A DNA stretch of 64,000 nucleotides from Legionella sp. PC997 (GCF_014109825.1 NZ_CP059576.1:3207501-3271500), one strand, 5' to 3'. Counted from the stretch's first letter, positions 18,069 to 27,350 are shown. Translations and numbers: made by a program. Notes: generated by a model from the sequence alone, not told the origin.

Positions 18069-20003
18069 ATGAATGTAACGGAAAAGATCATCAAAGCACA
18101 TCTTCTAGAAGGCAAAATGGAGCCTGGTAAAGAAATTGCCTTAAAAATGGATCAAACTTTGTGTCAAGATGCTACAGGAACACTAGTCATGCTTGAATTG
18201 GAAGCCATTGGACTTGAACGTACCCACGCTGAAATATCAGTTCAATACGTAGATCACAATTTAATTCAAGAAGACAATAAAAATCCTGACGATCATCTTT
18301 TTCTTGCAAGCGCAGCCAGAAGATTTGGGTTTTACTTTAGCCGTCCCGGAAATGGAATTAGTCATGCCGTACACATGCAAAATTTTGGAAAGCCGGGTAA
18401 AACACTCACCGGTTCAGACAGTCACACCTGTGCTGCAGGTTCTATGGGAATGGTTGCAATTGGTTCAGGTGGGTTGGAAGTCGCACTCGCCATTGCCGGT
18501 TATCCCCTGTATATCAAAATGCCTAAGGTTATGGGTATTCATTTAACAGGTGCCTTACCCCCCTGGGTTAGTGCAAAAGATGTCATTTTAGAAATGCTCC
18601 GTCGTTATAATGTTAAAGGGGGAGTTGGGTACATATTGGAATATTATGGAGAAGGATTAAAACATTTAAGTGCCATGGATCGACATGTAATTGCTAATAT
18701 GGGTGCCGAGTTAGGAGCCACGACTACCGTTTTTCCATCAGACGAGATCACTAAGGAATTCTTAGAAAGTCAAGGTCGTAAAAACGACTGGATAGAACTA
18801 ATCGCAGATCCCAAGGCTTCCTATGATGAACATACAGAAATCAATTTATCGAAATTAATCCCCCTCATCGCAAAACCAACCAGCCCAGGTAATGTAGTAC
18901 CCGTCGCTGAAATAGCAGGGGAAGAGGTCTATCAAACCTATATTGGTTCTTCTGCCAATCCTGGATATCGAGATTTTGCAATTGCAGCTGAAATCGTCAA
19001 AGGCCGGACAATCCATCCAAATGTATCTTTTGATATCAATCCAAGTTCGCGAACAATTTTAGAGGAATTGGTCCGAGATGGATATTTAGGAACTCTTATT
19101 CATTCTGGAGCCCGCATCCATCAGGCAGGCTGCAATGGGTGTATTGGGATGGGACAAGCTCCTGCAACCGAAAAAAATAGCTTACGAACGGTACCGCGAA
19201 ATTTTCCGGGCCGTTCGGGAACAGAAGAAGATAAAGTATTCCTTTGTAGCCCTGAAACTGCCGCTGCTTCCGCTTTGACAGGAGTAATTACCGATCCAAC
19301 TACTTTGGACATACCTTACCCAGAAATAAAAATCCCTCAGAAAAGAATATTAAATCCAGCATGTTTCGAAGCCCCCTTGCCTTTAGAGGAGGCAAAAAAA
19401 GTAGAGCTCGTGAAAGGTCCAAATATAGTAACGTTGCCAGAGTTAGCACCCTTGCCAAATTCATTTAGAATACCCGTACTTCTTAAGGCAGGAGATAATA
19501 TTTCTACGGACGAAATCTCTCCTGCAGGAGCAAAATTTCTTCCTTTCAGAAGTAATATTCCTAAAATAAGTGAATTTATCTTTATTCGGGTCGACCCAAC
19601 TTATGCAAAACGTACTCGCAAACATCAAGATGGGCATGTAATTATAGGAGGAGACAATTACGGTCAAGGCTCAAGCCGTGAACATGCGGCTTTAGCTCCT
19701 CGCTATTTAGGTTTGCAAGTCGTCATTGCAAAAAGTTTTGCTCGCATCCATTGGCAAAATCTGATTAATTTTGGCATTCTACCTTTGGTTTTTAAAAATC
19801 CTAACGATTATGATGAAATCCATTTAGAAGATATTGTTGCGATCAATAACTTACCCCATATCTTAGACAAAACATTATTCACAATAACCGTTAATGATAG
19901 AGAAATAGAAGTAATACAAACTCTGTCCAAACGTCAAATCGAACTGCTTATTGAGGGTGGATTAATTAATTGGGTGAGAAAGGATCTAAAGAGTAGAGTA
20001 TAG
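18069..20003 (+). CDS. Aconitate hydratase, short 'Aquifex-type' family
   Basis: 644 residues, shorter than AcnA/AcnB (~890/865). It contains SDSHTCAAGSMGM, GCNGCIGMG (Cys355 and Cys358 as cluster ligands) and the C-terminal swivel domain GDNYGQGSSREHAALAPRYLG with the catalytic Ser-Arg. The segment that usually reads GSCTN here reads YIGSSANPGYRDF, so the canonical first cluster cysteine is replaced by Ser295. The protein probably interconverts citrate and isocitrate, but a related hydro-lyase activity is possible. AAGGAGG lies 6 bases before the ATG. Confidence 0.85.
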   Translation: MNVTEKIIKAHLLEGKMEPGKEIALKMDQTLCQDATGTLVMLELEAIGLERTHAEISVQYVDHNLIQEDNKNPDDHLFLASAARRFGFYFSRPGNGISHAVHMQNFGKPGKTLTGSDSHTCAAGSMGMVAIGSGGLEVALAIAGYPLYIKMPKVMGIHLTGALPPWVSAKDVILEMLRRYNVKGGVGYILEYYGEGLKHLSAMDRHVIANMGAELGATTTVFPSDEITKEFLESQGRKNDWIELIADPKASYDEHTEINLSKLIPLIAKPTSPGNVVPVAEIAGEEVYQTYIGSSANPGYRDFAIAAEIVKGRTIHPNVSFDINPSSRTILEELVRDGYLGTLIHSGARIHQAGCNGCIGMGQAPATEKNSLRTVPRNFPGRSGTEEDKVFLCSPETAAASALTGVITDPTTLDIPYPEIKIPQKRILNPACFEAPLPLEEAKKVELVKGPNIVTLPELAPLPNSFRIPVLLKAGDNISTDEISPAGAKFLPFRSNIPKISEFIFIRVDPTYAKRTRKHQDGHVIIGGDNYGQGSSREHAALAPRYLGLQVVIAKSFARIHWQNLINFGILPLVFKNPNDYDEIHLEDIVAINNLPHILDKTLFTITVNDREIEVIQTLSKRQIELLIEGGLINWVRKDLKSRV

Positions 20004-20037
20004 ATTAATACTTTTTAAATGTATTGAGTAATGACTG

Positions 20038-20069
20038 GATTCCTGTCTACGTTCAGAACGACAGGAATC
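20038..20069. repeat. Palindromic element after aconitase
   Basis: A perfect 10-bp inverted repeat GATTCCTGTC/GACAGGAATC encloses a second small palindrome GTTC-A-GAAC. It is followed by a G-run but no T-run. The form resembles the 'TGGATTCCyG...CrGGAAT' dispersed extragenic palindromes found in many bacteria. It sits between convergent genes and may act as a terminator. Confidence 0.55.
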
Positions 20070-20077
20070 AGGGGCTA

Positions 20078-21016
20078 TTAAAAATCAAAGTTAAGTTTCG
20101 GTCCTAAGGGTACAATTTGTGTTGGATTTATGTTCTTGTGACTAAAATAATAGTGTTGCTTGATATGTAAAAAGTTTACGGTGTCACGCACTCCAGGATG
20201 ATTGTAGAGTCTTTCTAAATAGGGCTGTATCCCTTGATAATCACTAATTCGCTGCTGATTGGTCTTGAAATGACTGTAATACACTGCATCAAAACGAATT
20301 AAGGTGGTAAAAAAGCGCCAATCAGCCTCAGTTACCTGTGCACCCAGTAAGTATTTTTGGTGACGTAGTCGTTCATCCAGTTCATCCAGTAAAAGAAATA
20401 ATTGGATGTATGCCTCTTCATAGGCCTTTTGAGTTGTTGCAAATCCACAACGATAAACTCCATTGTTAATGGCATGATAAATTCGGTCATTCAATGCATC
20501 TATTTCCGTTCGGAGTGATTCTGGGTAAAAGTCCTGATTATCACCTGTTAAATGGTTAAACTCTTGATTGAATTGACGAATAATTTCTGCTGATTCATTA
20601 CTAACGATAGTTTGTTCCTTTTTATCCCATAAAACAGGAACAGTAACTCGGCCAGTGTAATTTTGGTTTGCTTTCACATAAAGTTCATATAAATAGTTCA
20701 ATCCATAAAGAGTATCTCCAGTAGCTCCCATTTCTTGTTTAAACGTCCATCCCTTTTCAAGCATGTGCGGATGCACTATGGAAACATCAATATAATCTTC
20801 AAGTTTTTTGAGTTTTCTGAAAATTAAAGTCCGGTGCGCCCATGGACAAGCAAGCGATACATATAAATGATAACGGTTTTTTTCAGCTGGAAAGCGAGAA
20901 TTGGGCTCATTACTTATCCCCGAATGAAATTGGCTCGGTTCTCGTTTGAATGCCCCTCCTGTTTTAGACGTATCGTACCAGACATCATGCCACTGACCAT
21001 CAACGAGAAGTCCCAT
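20078..21016 (-). CDS. yqjG: Glutathionyl-hydroquinone reductase (Xi-class GST, YqjG/ECM4 family)
   Basis: 312 residues. The N-terminal thioredoxin-like domain has SLACPWAHRTLIFRKLK with the catalytic cysteine in the Xi-class CPWAH motif. VPVLWDKKEQTIVSNESAEI is the glutathione-binding strand and NESAE loop, and the C-terminal all-helical domain has GAQVTEADWRFFTTLIRFDAVYYSHFK. The enzyme reduces glutathionyl-hydroquinones. The length matches the family. It stands alone on the minus strand. Confidence 0.92.
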   Translation of the reverse strand: MGLLVDGQWHDVWYDTSKTGGAFKREPSQFHSGISNEPNSRFPAEKNRYHLYVSLACPWAHRTLIFRKLKKLEDYIDVSIVHPHMLEKGWTFKQEMGATGDTLYGLNYLYELYVKANQNYTGRVTVPVLWDKKEQTIVSNESAEIIRQFNQEFNHLTGDNQDFYPESLRTEIDALNDRIYHAINNGVYRCGFATTQKAYEEAYIQLFLLLDELDERLRHQKYLLGAQVTEADWRFFTTLIRFDAVYYSHFKTNQQRISDYQGIQPYLERLYNHPGVRDTVNFLHIKQHYYFSHKNINPTQIVPLGPKLNFDF

Positions 21017-21222
21017 GATTTTCCTTATAAGTCCTCAAAAGTATCTGTAAACAATTTATATCAGATAATCCCTATACTTCACAAACTATAGATGGTCTAA
21101 AAACAGCAATAAAGAGTGGCGGGTAGGAAGTTGAATAATCAATTTCGTTCAACGGTCATAAAAAAAGAATAGCACAGAAGGATTCATTCTTATCCAGCAG
21201 GAAACTCCTATGTTCTCATGCT

Positions 21223-22220
21223 ATGATGCTTGACTCAAAAAATTTTTTTGATCCATTAATGAATAAACAAATAATATGCATTGGCGGTATAACCATTGAT
21301 CGCAAATTAACATCCACACATCAACTGCAATTAGGGACATCCAATCCCGTTTCATCCATTTCAAGCTTTGGTGGTGTTGCTCATAATGTGCAAAAAATCT
21401 TTCATTATTGACTAATAATGTTCATATCTACGGCGTGGTAGGCCAAGATAATGATGGACTACAAGCCATTGCCCATTTAAAAAGTATGGGCGTGGGAATC
21501 CAAAATATTCTTACTATTCATAATAAACCTACAGCTCACTATGATGTTATTCTCGATAAAGAAGGAGAATTAGTTCTTGCTTTAGCCGACATGGAAATTT
21601 TTGATCATGTTCCCTTCGAGCAATTTACGTCTTCTTGGTGTGAATGGAATAATGAAGAGATTGTATTTCTGGATACTAATTTACCTCATGTTATTATTGA
21701 ATATGCCATTCAAATAGCGCGCACCCAAAATATTAAACTATGCATTGATCCGGTTTCTGTGAGCAAAGCCCGAAAATTACCGCCTTTATTAGAGAATATT
21801 TTTCTGTTGAAACCGGACCGTTTTGAGGCAGAAGCTTTAACACAAACTCATATTCATTCAGTATCTGACTGCATCAAAGCAGGCCAGATATTGTTGGATA
21901 AAGGCGTTAGGAATTGCATTATCAGTTTGGGAAAATCAGGTTATGTGATTGTTAATGAAACCGTTAAAAAACATGTGCCAGCATTTTTTATTGATCCAAT
22001 AGTCGATGTCAGTGGAGCAGGAGATGCTTTCATTGCAGGAATTCTTTATGAATTAAAAAAGAACACACCCATAATTGACGCCTGTCACACAGGGGCGGCA
22101 ATGGCTGCTTTAACCGTGCAATCATGTCACACCGTCAATGAACAAATTAATTTTGAAGCATTAAAAAATATTCAACTAAACCATTCAGTACGAGAAATTC
22201 ATCATGAACCAATTTTTTGA
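21223..22220 (+). pseudogene. psuK: Pseudouridine kinase PsuK (PfkB family), split by a one-base frameshift at an A6 run
   Basis: Two frames together make one PfkB kinase. The first (21223 or 21259 to 21411) holds IICIGGITIDRKL and SFGGVAHNVQK; the second (to 22220) holds NNVHIYGVVGQDNDG and DVSGAGDAFIAG, the anion-hole/catalytic aspartate signature. Adding one A to the A6 run at 21391-21396, or a -1 slip there, gives VQKNLSLLTNNVHIYG and restores the whole protein. The gene may be dead, or rescued by transcriptional slippage or ribosomal frameshifting; an assembly error is also possible. It overlaps psuG by 17 bases, and the pair degrades pseudouridine. Confidence 0.85.
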
Positions 22221-23106
22221 TTACTCCCCCGAAGTAAAAGTAGCGCTTGAGCATAACAAACCGATACTGGCATTAGAATCCACAATTATTTCTCATGGCA
22301 TGCCTTATCCTGATAATTATGAAACCGCACTAGCAGTGGAGCAAATTGTACGGGAACTGGATGTGACACCCGCAACCATTGCTGTGATTGATGGAACAAT
22401 TAAAATTGGTTTAACAACAAATGAATTGCAGCAATTTGCAAACAATAAAGAGGCTTTGAAAGCAAGCCGACGCGATTTACCCTATATGTTAGCCAATCGG
22501 CACTCTGCAGGAACTACAGTCGCTGCAACCCTATTTTGTGCTGCTAAAGCAGGTCTTAAATTATTCGCTACTGGAGGAATTGGCGGGGTTCATCGAGGCG
22601 ATGCACAAGATATTTCAGCAGATCTTATTGAATTATCCAGAACTCCCATTGCGGTAATTTGTGCAGGAGCCAAAGCCATACTCGACCTGCCGCGTACCTT
22701 AGAATTTTTAGAAATGATGAGTGTGCCTGTAGTAGGTTATCGCACGCAAGTACTGCCCGCGTTTTATACCGATGCAACCCATCATCCGTTATCAACCTGG
22801 GTTGAGGATGTATCAACCCTTGCAGATATATTAACAGCACATTGGGGTTTGGGCATGACATCAGGTGTCTTGGTCACCAACCCGATTCCTGCAGAATTTA
22901 ATATTCCAGTTCAGATCATCGAACCTGTTATTATGAATGCCATACAAAAAGCGGAACAAAATAATATCACAGGAAAGGAATTAACTCCCTTTCTCTTAGC
23001 CGAAGTTGCCCAACTCACCCAAGGAAAAAGTTTGCTGGCCAACATTGCTTTAATTAAAAACAATGCACGCCTAGGGGCTGAACTAGCACGTATTATTTAT
23101 TCCTGA
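22204..23106 (+). CDS. psuG: Pseudouridine-5'-phosphate glycosidase PsuG
   Basis: 300 residues, the usual family length. Features: ALESTIISHGMPYPDN (family N-terminal signature), TIAVIDGTIKIGL, FATGGIGGVHRG, VICAGAKAILDLPRTLEFLE and GMTSGVLVTNPIP. PsuG reversibly splits pseudouridine 5'-phosphate into uracil and ribose 5-phosphate, acting after PsuK. It starts inside the end of psuK and is intact, although its partner kinase is frameshifted. Confidence 0.94.
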   Translation: MNQFFDYSPEVKVALEHNKPILALESTIISHGMPYPDNYETALAVEQIVRELDVTPATIAVIDGTIKIGLTTNELQQFANNKEALKASRRDLPYMLANRHSAGTTVAATLFCAAKAGLKLFATGGIGGVHRGDAQDISADLIELSRTPIAVICAGAKAILDLPRTLEFLEMMSVPVVGYRTQVLPAFYTDATHHPLSTWVEDVSTLADILTAHWGLGMTSGVLVTNPIPAEFNIPVQIIEPVIMNAIQKAEQNNITGKELTPFLLAEVAQLTQGKSLLANIALIKNNARLGAELARIIYS

Positions 23107-23122
23107 CTGTAACATAAGAATT

Positions 23123-23147
23123 GTAGCCTGGAGCACGACTTCAGGTT
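23123..23147. repeat. Palindromic element between psuG and the TauD-like gene
   Basis: The arms GTAGCCTGGAG and CTTCAGGTTAC pair with two G-U pairs around a short loop, between convergent genes. The GTAGCCT start is shared with the palindrome at 63647-63708, which suggests a dispersed extragenic family. Confidence 0.45.
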
Positions 23148-23153
23148 ACTCGT

Positions 23154-24404
23154 TTAATTCATAGTACCTTTTACCATACATGCGCCAATGGTATAGCTAG
23201 TACTCTCTTTAGCCACTAGAAATCCTGTCTCGGATGAATAATTCATAGCTAGGGGATTACAAATCATGGCCCGGATTAATCTAGGCCCCATTCCAGGCAT
23301 ACCGGCATGCATAACTTTTTTATTATCAATAAGCAATACATCCCCTTTTTTCCACAAACAAGATGAATAATAACTTCGCATGAGTTGAGCGAGTTCTTTT
23401 ATCTCTTTGTCGTTAAAACAACTCCCCACTTTTACTGTTTTCGCTGATAACCTTTTATTTTTTCTACTCGCTTTAGAATTGGATAGTTTTGTGCGTACAA
23501 TTTTATATGCATTTTGAGGTGAATTAAAAAAAGAAATACACACCATAGCGAGAAATTCTACTAAATTGAACATTGAGGTAGGTAAGCGCCAAAAAAATCG
23601 ATGCCAAAACCAAATCTTCCCTTTATAGTCGTTCATAAAACACTTTCTCAGTTCATAATTAAGTGTAGGCAGCTCAAACATATTGATTTGCAGGGCTTTT
23701 TCTTGAGTAAGAGGATGTTCCCAAACACTGGGCTTATACATCAATACAAACTGATTTTCTCCATCGCCTTCAATTGGAAAATTGAATTTCTGGCATACTT
23801 TTTTTACCGCATCCTGAGAAATTTGATATCGTTCTGCAATTTCGGCAACTGACCATTTACAAACAAAAAAAGAATTATTTTCTAATTTTTGTTTTAGCTC
23901 ATCTTGCAGATGGCTGTAAATTTTTTGCGTATTAATTAAACCGGTCTCACCCCCTAACTCTGAGGGTTGGAAACAACAAAAACAAAGATAACTAGGAACA
24001 TCAGCAGAATAATAATTTTCCGAATGGAAGCCCCCTAGATAGAGTGTTCCGCCCGTTTTATAGACGGAATTAGTATGTAGCACAAATTGCAGATTATCCA
24101 CGCGATCGCGACCATTTTCAGACATAAATGCTTCACTAATACCGCGAAATTCTGGGATACTCAAAACAATCCTCTCGAACTCCTCATCAGTATTGATAGC
24201 AAAACCTCTTAAAAGAACTGCTCCATACTGAGCCATATCTGCAATAATTTGTTGCGAGTTAGATTTAAGGAACTGTTGCAAAAACTTTAGATCTGTTGCA
24301 TCAGTTGCCTCAATAACCAGTGGCATTTCATGTTCTTCGGATAATATGAGTCGCTCCTCTTGACGCAGAAATCGCGTCACCACTCCTTGGTATTTCGTGT
24401 ACAT
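23154..24404 (-). CDS. TauD/TfdA-like Fe(II)/2-oxoglutarate dioxygenase
   Basis: 416 residues. The facial triad is recognisable: His127 and Glu129 in GGFHSENYYSA, the distal His366 in KVMHAGMPGMGPRLIRA, and an arginine (Arg375 or Arg378) for the 2-oxoglutarate carboxylate. AQYGAVLLRGFAI matches the TauD N-terminal strand. The protein is longer than TauD (283) because of extra helices between residues 180 and 330, with a hydrophobic patch around SMFNLVEFLAMVCISFF. HxE instead of HxD is used by clavaminate-synthase-like members. The substrate is unknown and no biosynthetic partner genes are adjacent. Confidence 0.82.
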   Translation of the reverse strand: MYTKYQGVVTRFLRQEERLILSEEHEMPLVIEATDATDLKFLQQFLKSNSQQIIADMAQYGAVLLRGFAINTDEEFERIVLSIPEFRGISEAFMSENGRDRVDNLQFVLHTNSVYKTGGTLYLGGFHSENYYSADVPSYLCFCCFQPSELGGETGLINTQKIYSHLQDELKQKLENNSFFVCKWSVAEIAERYQISQDAVKKVCQKFNFPIEGDGENQFVLMYKPSVWEHPLTQEKALQINMFELPTLNYELRKCFMNDYKGKIWFWHRFFWRLPTSMFNLVEFLAMVCISFFNSPQNAYKIVRTKLSNSKASRKNKRLSAKTVKVGSCFNDKEIKELAQLMRSYYSSCLWKKGDVLLIDNKKVMHAGMPGMGPRLIRAMICNPLAMNYSSETGFLVAKESTSYTIGACMVKGTMN

Positions 24405-24559
24405 ATCCTTAAAACGTCCTTATAAAATCACCCATAAAAACTATAACAAAAAAAATGCACGAAGATAAACCATCTTATTTAATTCATACGAAATCATTTG
24501 TTCGAATAAAAATTAGTAAGCGCCTAATGGATACTCCCGCATTGCAAGAAAAATAAATA

Positions 24560-25654
24560 CTATGTTTGGGTAGGTGTGGAGATTTTTATTGCCAATTTAA
24601 ACTCTTGGTCTTCATAAAAAGCGGGCCAAGCTTGGATAAATTGCATCAAGTTTTTATTTGGGACAAGAGTCTTACCTCTAATGTTCTCCTGTGTCATTGG
24701 ATCAGGGATTGGAAGTGTATTACTCACTGTTGGCAACCCAACTTGTTTCTTTTTTATCCATAGCTCAATGGATTTTTTCTCATAAGAATGTCCACTAGGA
24801 CTCAACACAGGTTCGGTCATTGTTTCAGAAAATATAGGATCATTAATATCTTCATCAATTTTTTGTAATTTGCTCCAATACTCTTCTGGCATTAAAGTAG
24901 TTGCTGAAATGTAGTTGATAATGTTCTTTAGCTTAATATTGGGATAAAAATCTGCTCCTTCTTGCAGATAAGGATATTTTTCCAATAAATAGCTGCGCTC
25001 ATAGCTAATTCCATCATCAACGCGTGTCACTGGATCTTTCATTACCTTCATCTGCCCTGTTTTTAATACTGAAATTGGACAACAAAGGGCCATGCTGATC
25101 CCTTCGGGCAAAAAAACTTCTGTTGATTGCACGGTGACTTTGGGTGACAAATCGATAATGTAAGTTGAATAACCTGTTAATTTTGATTGCTGTCCTGCCT
25201 TCGGGTTAATCCTATTTTCTATATAATATCCATTCTCGGCTAGAATTTTTAATAACCCCGGAAGATGAGGCTTGGCCTTATCGGCCGTCATATCGATAAA
25301 CCCCCCCACTGAATCCACTACTGCAAGAAAGATATCACTGCCAGGAATTGAATTATTTAAAATCCATCCGTGATAATTCGATAACATGTAACGCTGAGGC
25401 CCATTGAGTACCCATTGGGTTAACTCTTTATCCCAGCTAACCGATTGAACTGTAAGTAAGCCAGCCACTCGGCTATCGCGGATTAACCAGAGCTTTTCGC
25501 TACTGTGTTGTAACTTAGCAATCTTTGAACAACCATCAGGCTGAATAAGTAACTGCTCCAGTTTAGTAAAGAGCATTCTGTCCGTTTCATCGGGTTCCAT
25601 TTTACCGTAGATAAAAATATCCGCATCATTAATTTCTTCTATCTTAAGCTCCAT
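24560..25654 (-). CDS. Protein with two C-terminal U-box domains, probable translocated E3 ubiquitin ligase
   Basis: 364 residues. An N-terminal ~190-residue region has no recognised fold. U-box 1 (about 191-250) reads CCPISVLKTG, MKDPVTRVDDGISYERS and YPNIKLKNIINYI. U-box 2 (about 270-343) reads DPIFSETMTEPVLSPSGHSY, then KKSIELWI and LVPNKNLMQFIQAW. U-boxes recruit E2 enzymes and are eukaryotic; in Legionella they occur in injected ligases such as LubX, which also has two. Membership of that group is inferred from domain content and genus. The N-terminal region may recognise the host target. GGAG precedes the ATG. Confidence 0.82.
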   Translation of the reverse strand: MELKIEEINDADIFIYGKMEPDETDRMLFTKLEQLLIQPDGCSKIAKLQHSSEKLWLIRDSRVAGLLTVQSVSWDKELTQWVLNGPQRYMLSNYHGWILNNSIPGSDIFLAVVDSVGGFIDMTADKAKPHLPGLLKILAENGYYIENRINPKAGQQSKLTGYSTYIIDLSPKVTVQSTEVFLPEGISMALCCPISVLKTGQMKVMKDPVTRVDDGISYERSYLLEKYPYLQEGADFYPNIKLKNIINYISATTLMPEEYWSKLQKIDEDINDPIFSETMTEPVLSPSGHSYEKKSIELWIKKKQVGLPTVSNTLPIPDPMTQENIRGKTLVPNKNLMQFIQAWPAFYEDQEFKLAIKISTPTQT

Positions 25655-25872
25655 TTTTTCTCCTTGTTATTCAGTTATAATGAGATAAAGGATAAATGTA
25701 TCCTCGAATCAAAAACACGCTTTTAGCGCAATAGCACAGCTTTTGATCAAAATTAAAAATTTAATAAGATAGACAAATAAAAATGGAAACTCATTCTCTG
25801 TCGTAAAGATAAAAGTGCTACTTATATTAACCCAGTTATTCCCCTAAATTACTTAGGGGAATTACATACAAT

Positions 25873-26787
25873 CTACTTGTTTGAAAAAGTACTAGGTACT
25901 TGCGAAACAGACGCCTCTTCCTTCTCTGATGAATGATTCTTCTCTTGCCACCAGTAGTGGAGTTTTTGACAACCGTGAAGGGCAGCTTTATATAAATCGG
26001 GAAGTATAGATACAATAGCATCAAGAAAATCAGTAAAGCCACCTTTGTTGTAACCGTAAATGCAACGGCTAAATTCCGCACCTTTTTTACTGAGTGCAAT
26101 CGTATCGTCTGTTTTAGAAAAGAATTGATTAGGATTGAAGCCTAATTTAAATCTTTTTTCATACTCATTTAATTCTTCAGCAAATTTACCCTCAATATCA
26201 TCCGCAATGAGATGTTTTACTTGTTTTTCCGTAAGAACAGGATAAAGCACAGCCATCATATCACGTATCGATTCGTGGGTAGTCAAAAGACTGATACTGC
26301 TATTGCGTGTTTCCTCACCTTCACCCAGACTCCAATTGCATACACCTACTAAAAGAGCCAATGATTCTTGATATTCTTTATATGCAATAGCACGTTGTTG
26401 AATAAAATAAGCGGTAGCCCCCCAACCTATCCAACCTAAAAGGCCAACCACAGGCAGAAACGATAATGCAGTTGCAGCTACCCCAAAAACCACACTGCCT
26501 ATGATTTTTTGATCGATATTCTTGAGTTGCGTGGATTTTTCTCTCACCAGCGCAGTACATCTCTTTAAAAATTCAACATGTTCACTATTTTTTATTCCGA
26601 AGTGTTGTCCTTCATTAATCGCAACACCGAGTTGGTTGCCATCAGCAGCATAAACTCCTTTTGCAATAGTAAAATAATTTTGGGACTGCGATTGAAGTTT
26701 ACTGAGATCACTGCTGATCCCTAATTCCGTCATGGAGGTATATTCAAGTTTGTCTTTTAGTCCTAGGAGCGCAAATACTGATGACAT
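25873..26787 (-). CDS. Uncharacterised membrane-segment protein, candidate effector
   Basis: 304 residues. A central hydrophobic hairpin (about residues 103-135, IIGSVVFGVAATALSFLPVV then GWIGWGATAYFI) is flanked by soluble helical regions. There is no signal peptide. The C-terminal 25 residues are polar and charged (NHSSEKEEASVSQVPSTFSN), with a Glu cluster about 15 residues from the end, as in Dot/Icm E-block signals. A eukaryote-directed membrane-inserting effector is a fair guess, but no known family is recognised. It lies immediately upstream of the U-box gene on the same strand, with a 218-base gap. Confidence 0.75.
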   Translation of the reverse strand: MSSVFALLGLKDKLEYTSMTELGISSDLSKLQSQSQNYFTIAKGVYAADGNQLGVAINEGQHFGIKNSEHVEFLKRCTALVREKSTQLKNIDQKIIGSVVFGVAATALSFLPVVGLLGWIGWGATAYFIQQRAIAYKEYQESLALLVGVCNWSLGEGEETRNSSISLLTTHESIRDMMAVLYPVLTEKQVKHLIADDIEGKFAEELNEYEKRFKLGFNPNQFFSKTDDTIALSKKGAEFSRCIYGYNKGGFTDFLDAIVSILPDLYKAALHGCQKLHYWWQEKNHSSEKEEASVSQVPSTFSNK

Positions 26788-26980
26788 TTTGTTCTACTCA
26801 TAAATAAAAAAGGCATTCTAAATTTAATTTAGAACAATGACAATGAGTAAATGTACAAAATAAGACTTAAGTGCATAACTACTTGATTTATTATTTTTTA
26901 TTGGGGAAGAGATCAATTTTCTTTCTAAAATTTTGACGAAATAGTCATCATTTGTTTAACAACAAGAAGACAATTTACAC

Positions 26981-27223
26981 TTAGTTTTTTTTCGCAATTA
27001 ATTGTTTAATATCAAGAGCTATTTCACGGATTGTTTTTTCTTTATGGATGTCATTACGAATATCAAGATCAAACTCATCCTCTAGATCGAAGAATAAATT
27101 AACTAAATCCAGAGAGCGAGGAACAATTTGGTAAATCGATTGATCCAAATCAATATCTTCAGGTGGGATCTCTTGAGTTCTTGCAATTAAATTGATAACA
27201 CGATGTTCTACTGTTTGCGCCAT
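26981..27223 (-). CDS. Stand-alone acyl carrier protein-like protein
   Basis: 80 residues with a four-helix ACP pattern: VINLIARTQEIPPEDIDLDQ, then PRSLDLVNLFFDLEDEFDLD, then KTIREIALDIKQLI. The serine that would carry phosphopantetheine is kept (Ser in RSLD), but the preceding Asp of the usual DSL motif is Arg. No fatty-acid or polyketide genes lie nearby. It is either a specialised carrier or an ACP-like regulatory protein. The start has a short A/T-rich leader with GAAGGA upstream. Confidence 0.82.
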   Translation of the reverse strand: MAQTVEHRVINLIARTQEIPPEDIDLDQSIYQIVPRSLDLVNLFFDLEDEFDLDIRNDIHKEKTIREIALDIKQLIAKKN

Positions 27224-27350
27224 AAAAAATCCTTCTTTTATTCACTAATATATAATGTTCCTTCTATTTGAGTATACAGTCAGCTCTGGTTCAACTCCAT
27301 TAATATTTATTATAAAGTCTCAACCCATATATCTTGGTAGTCTTAGTCAT

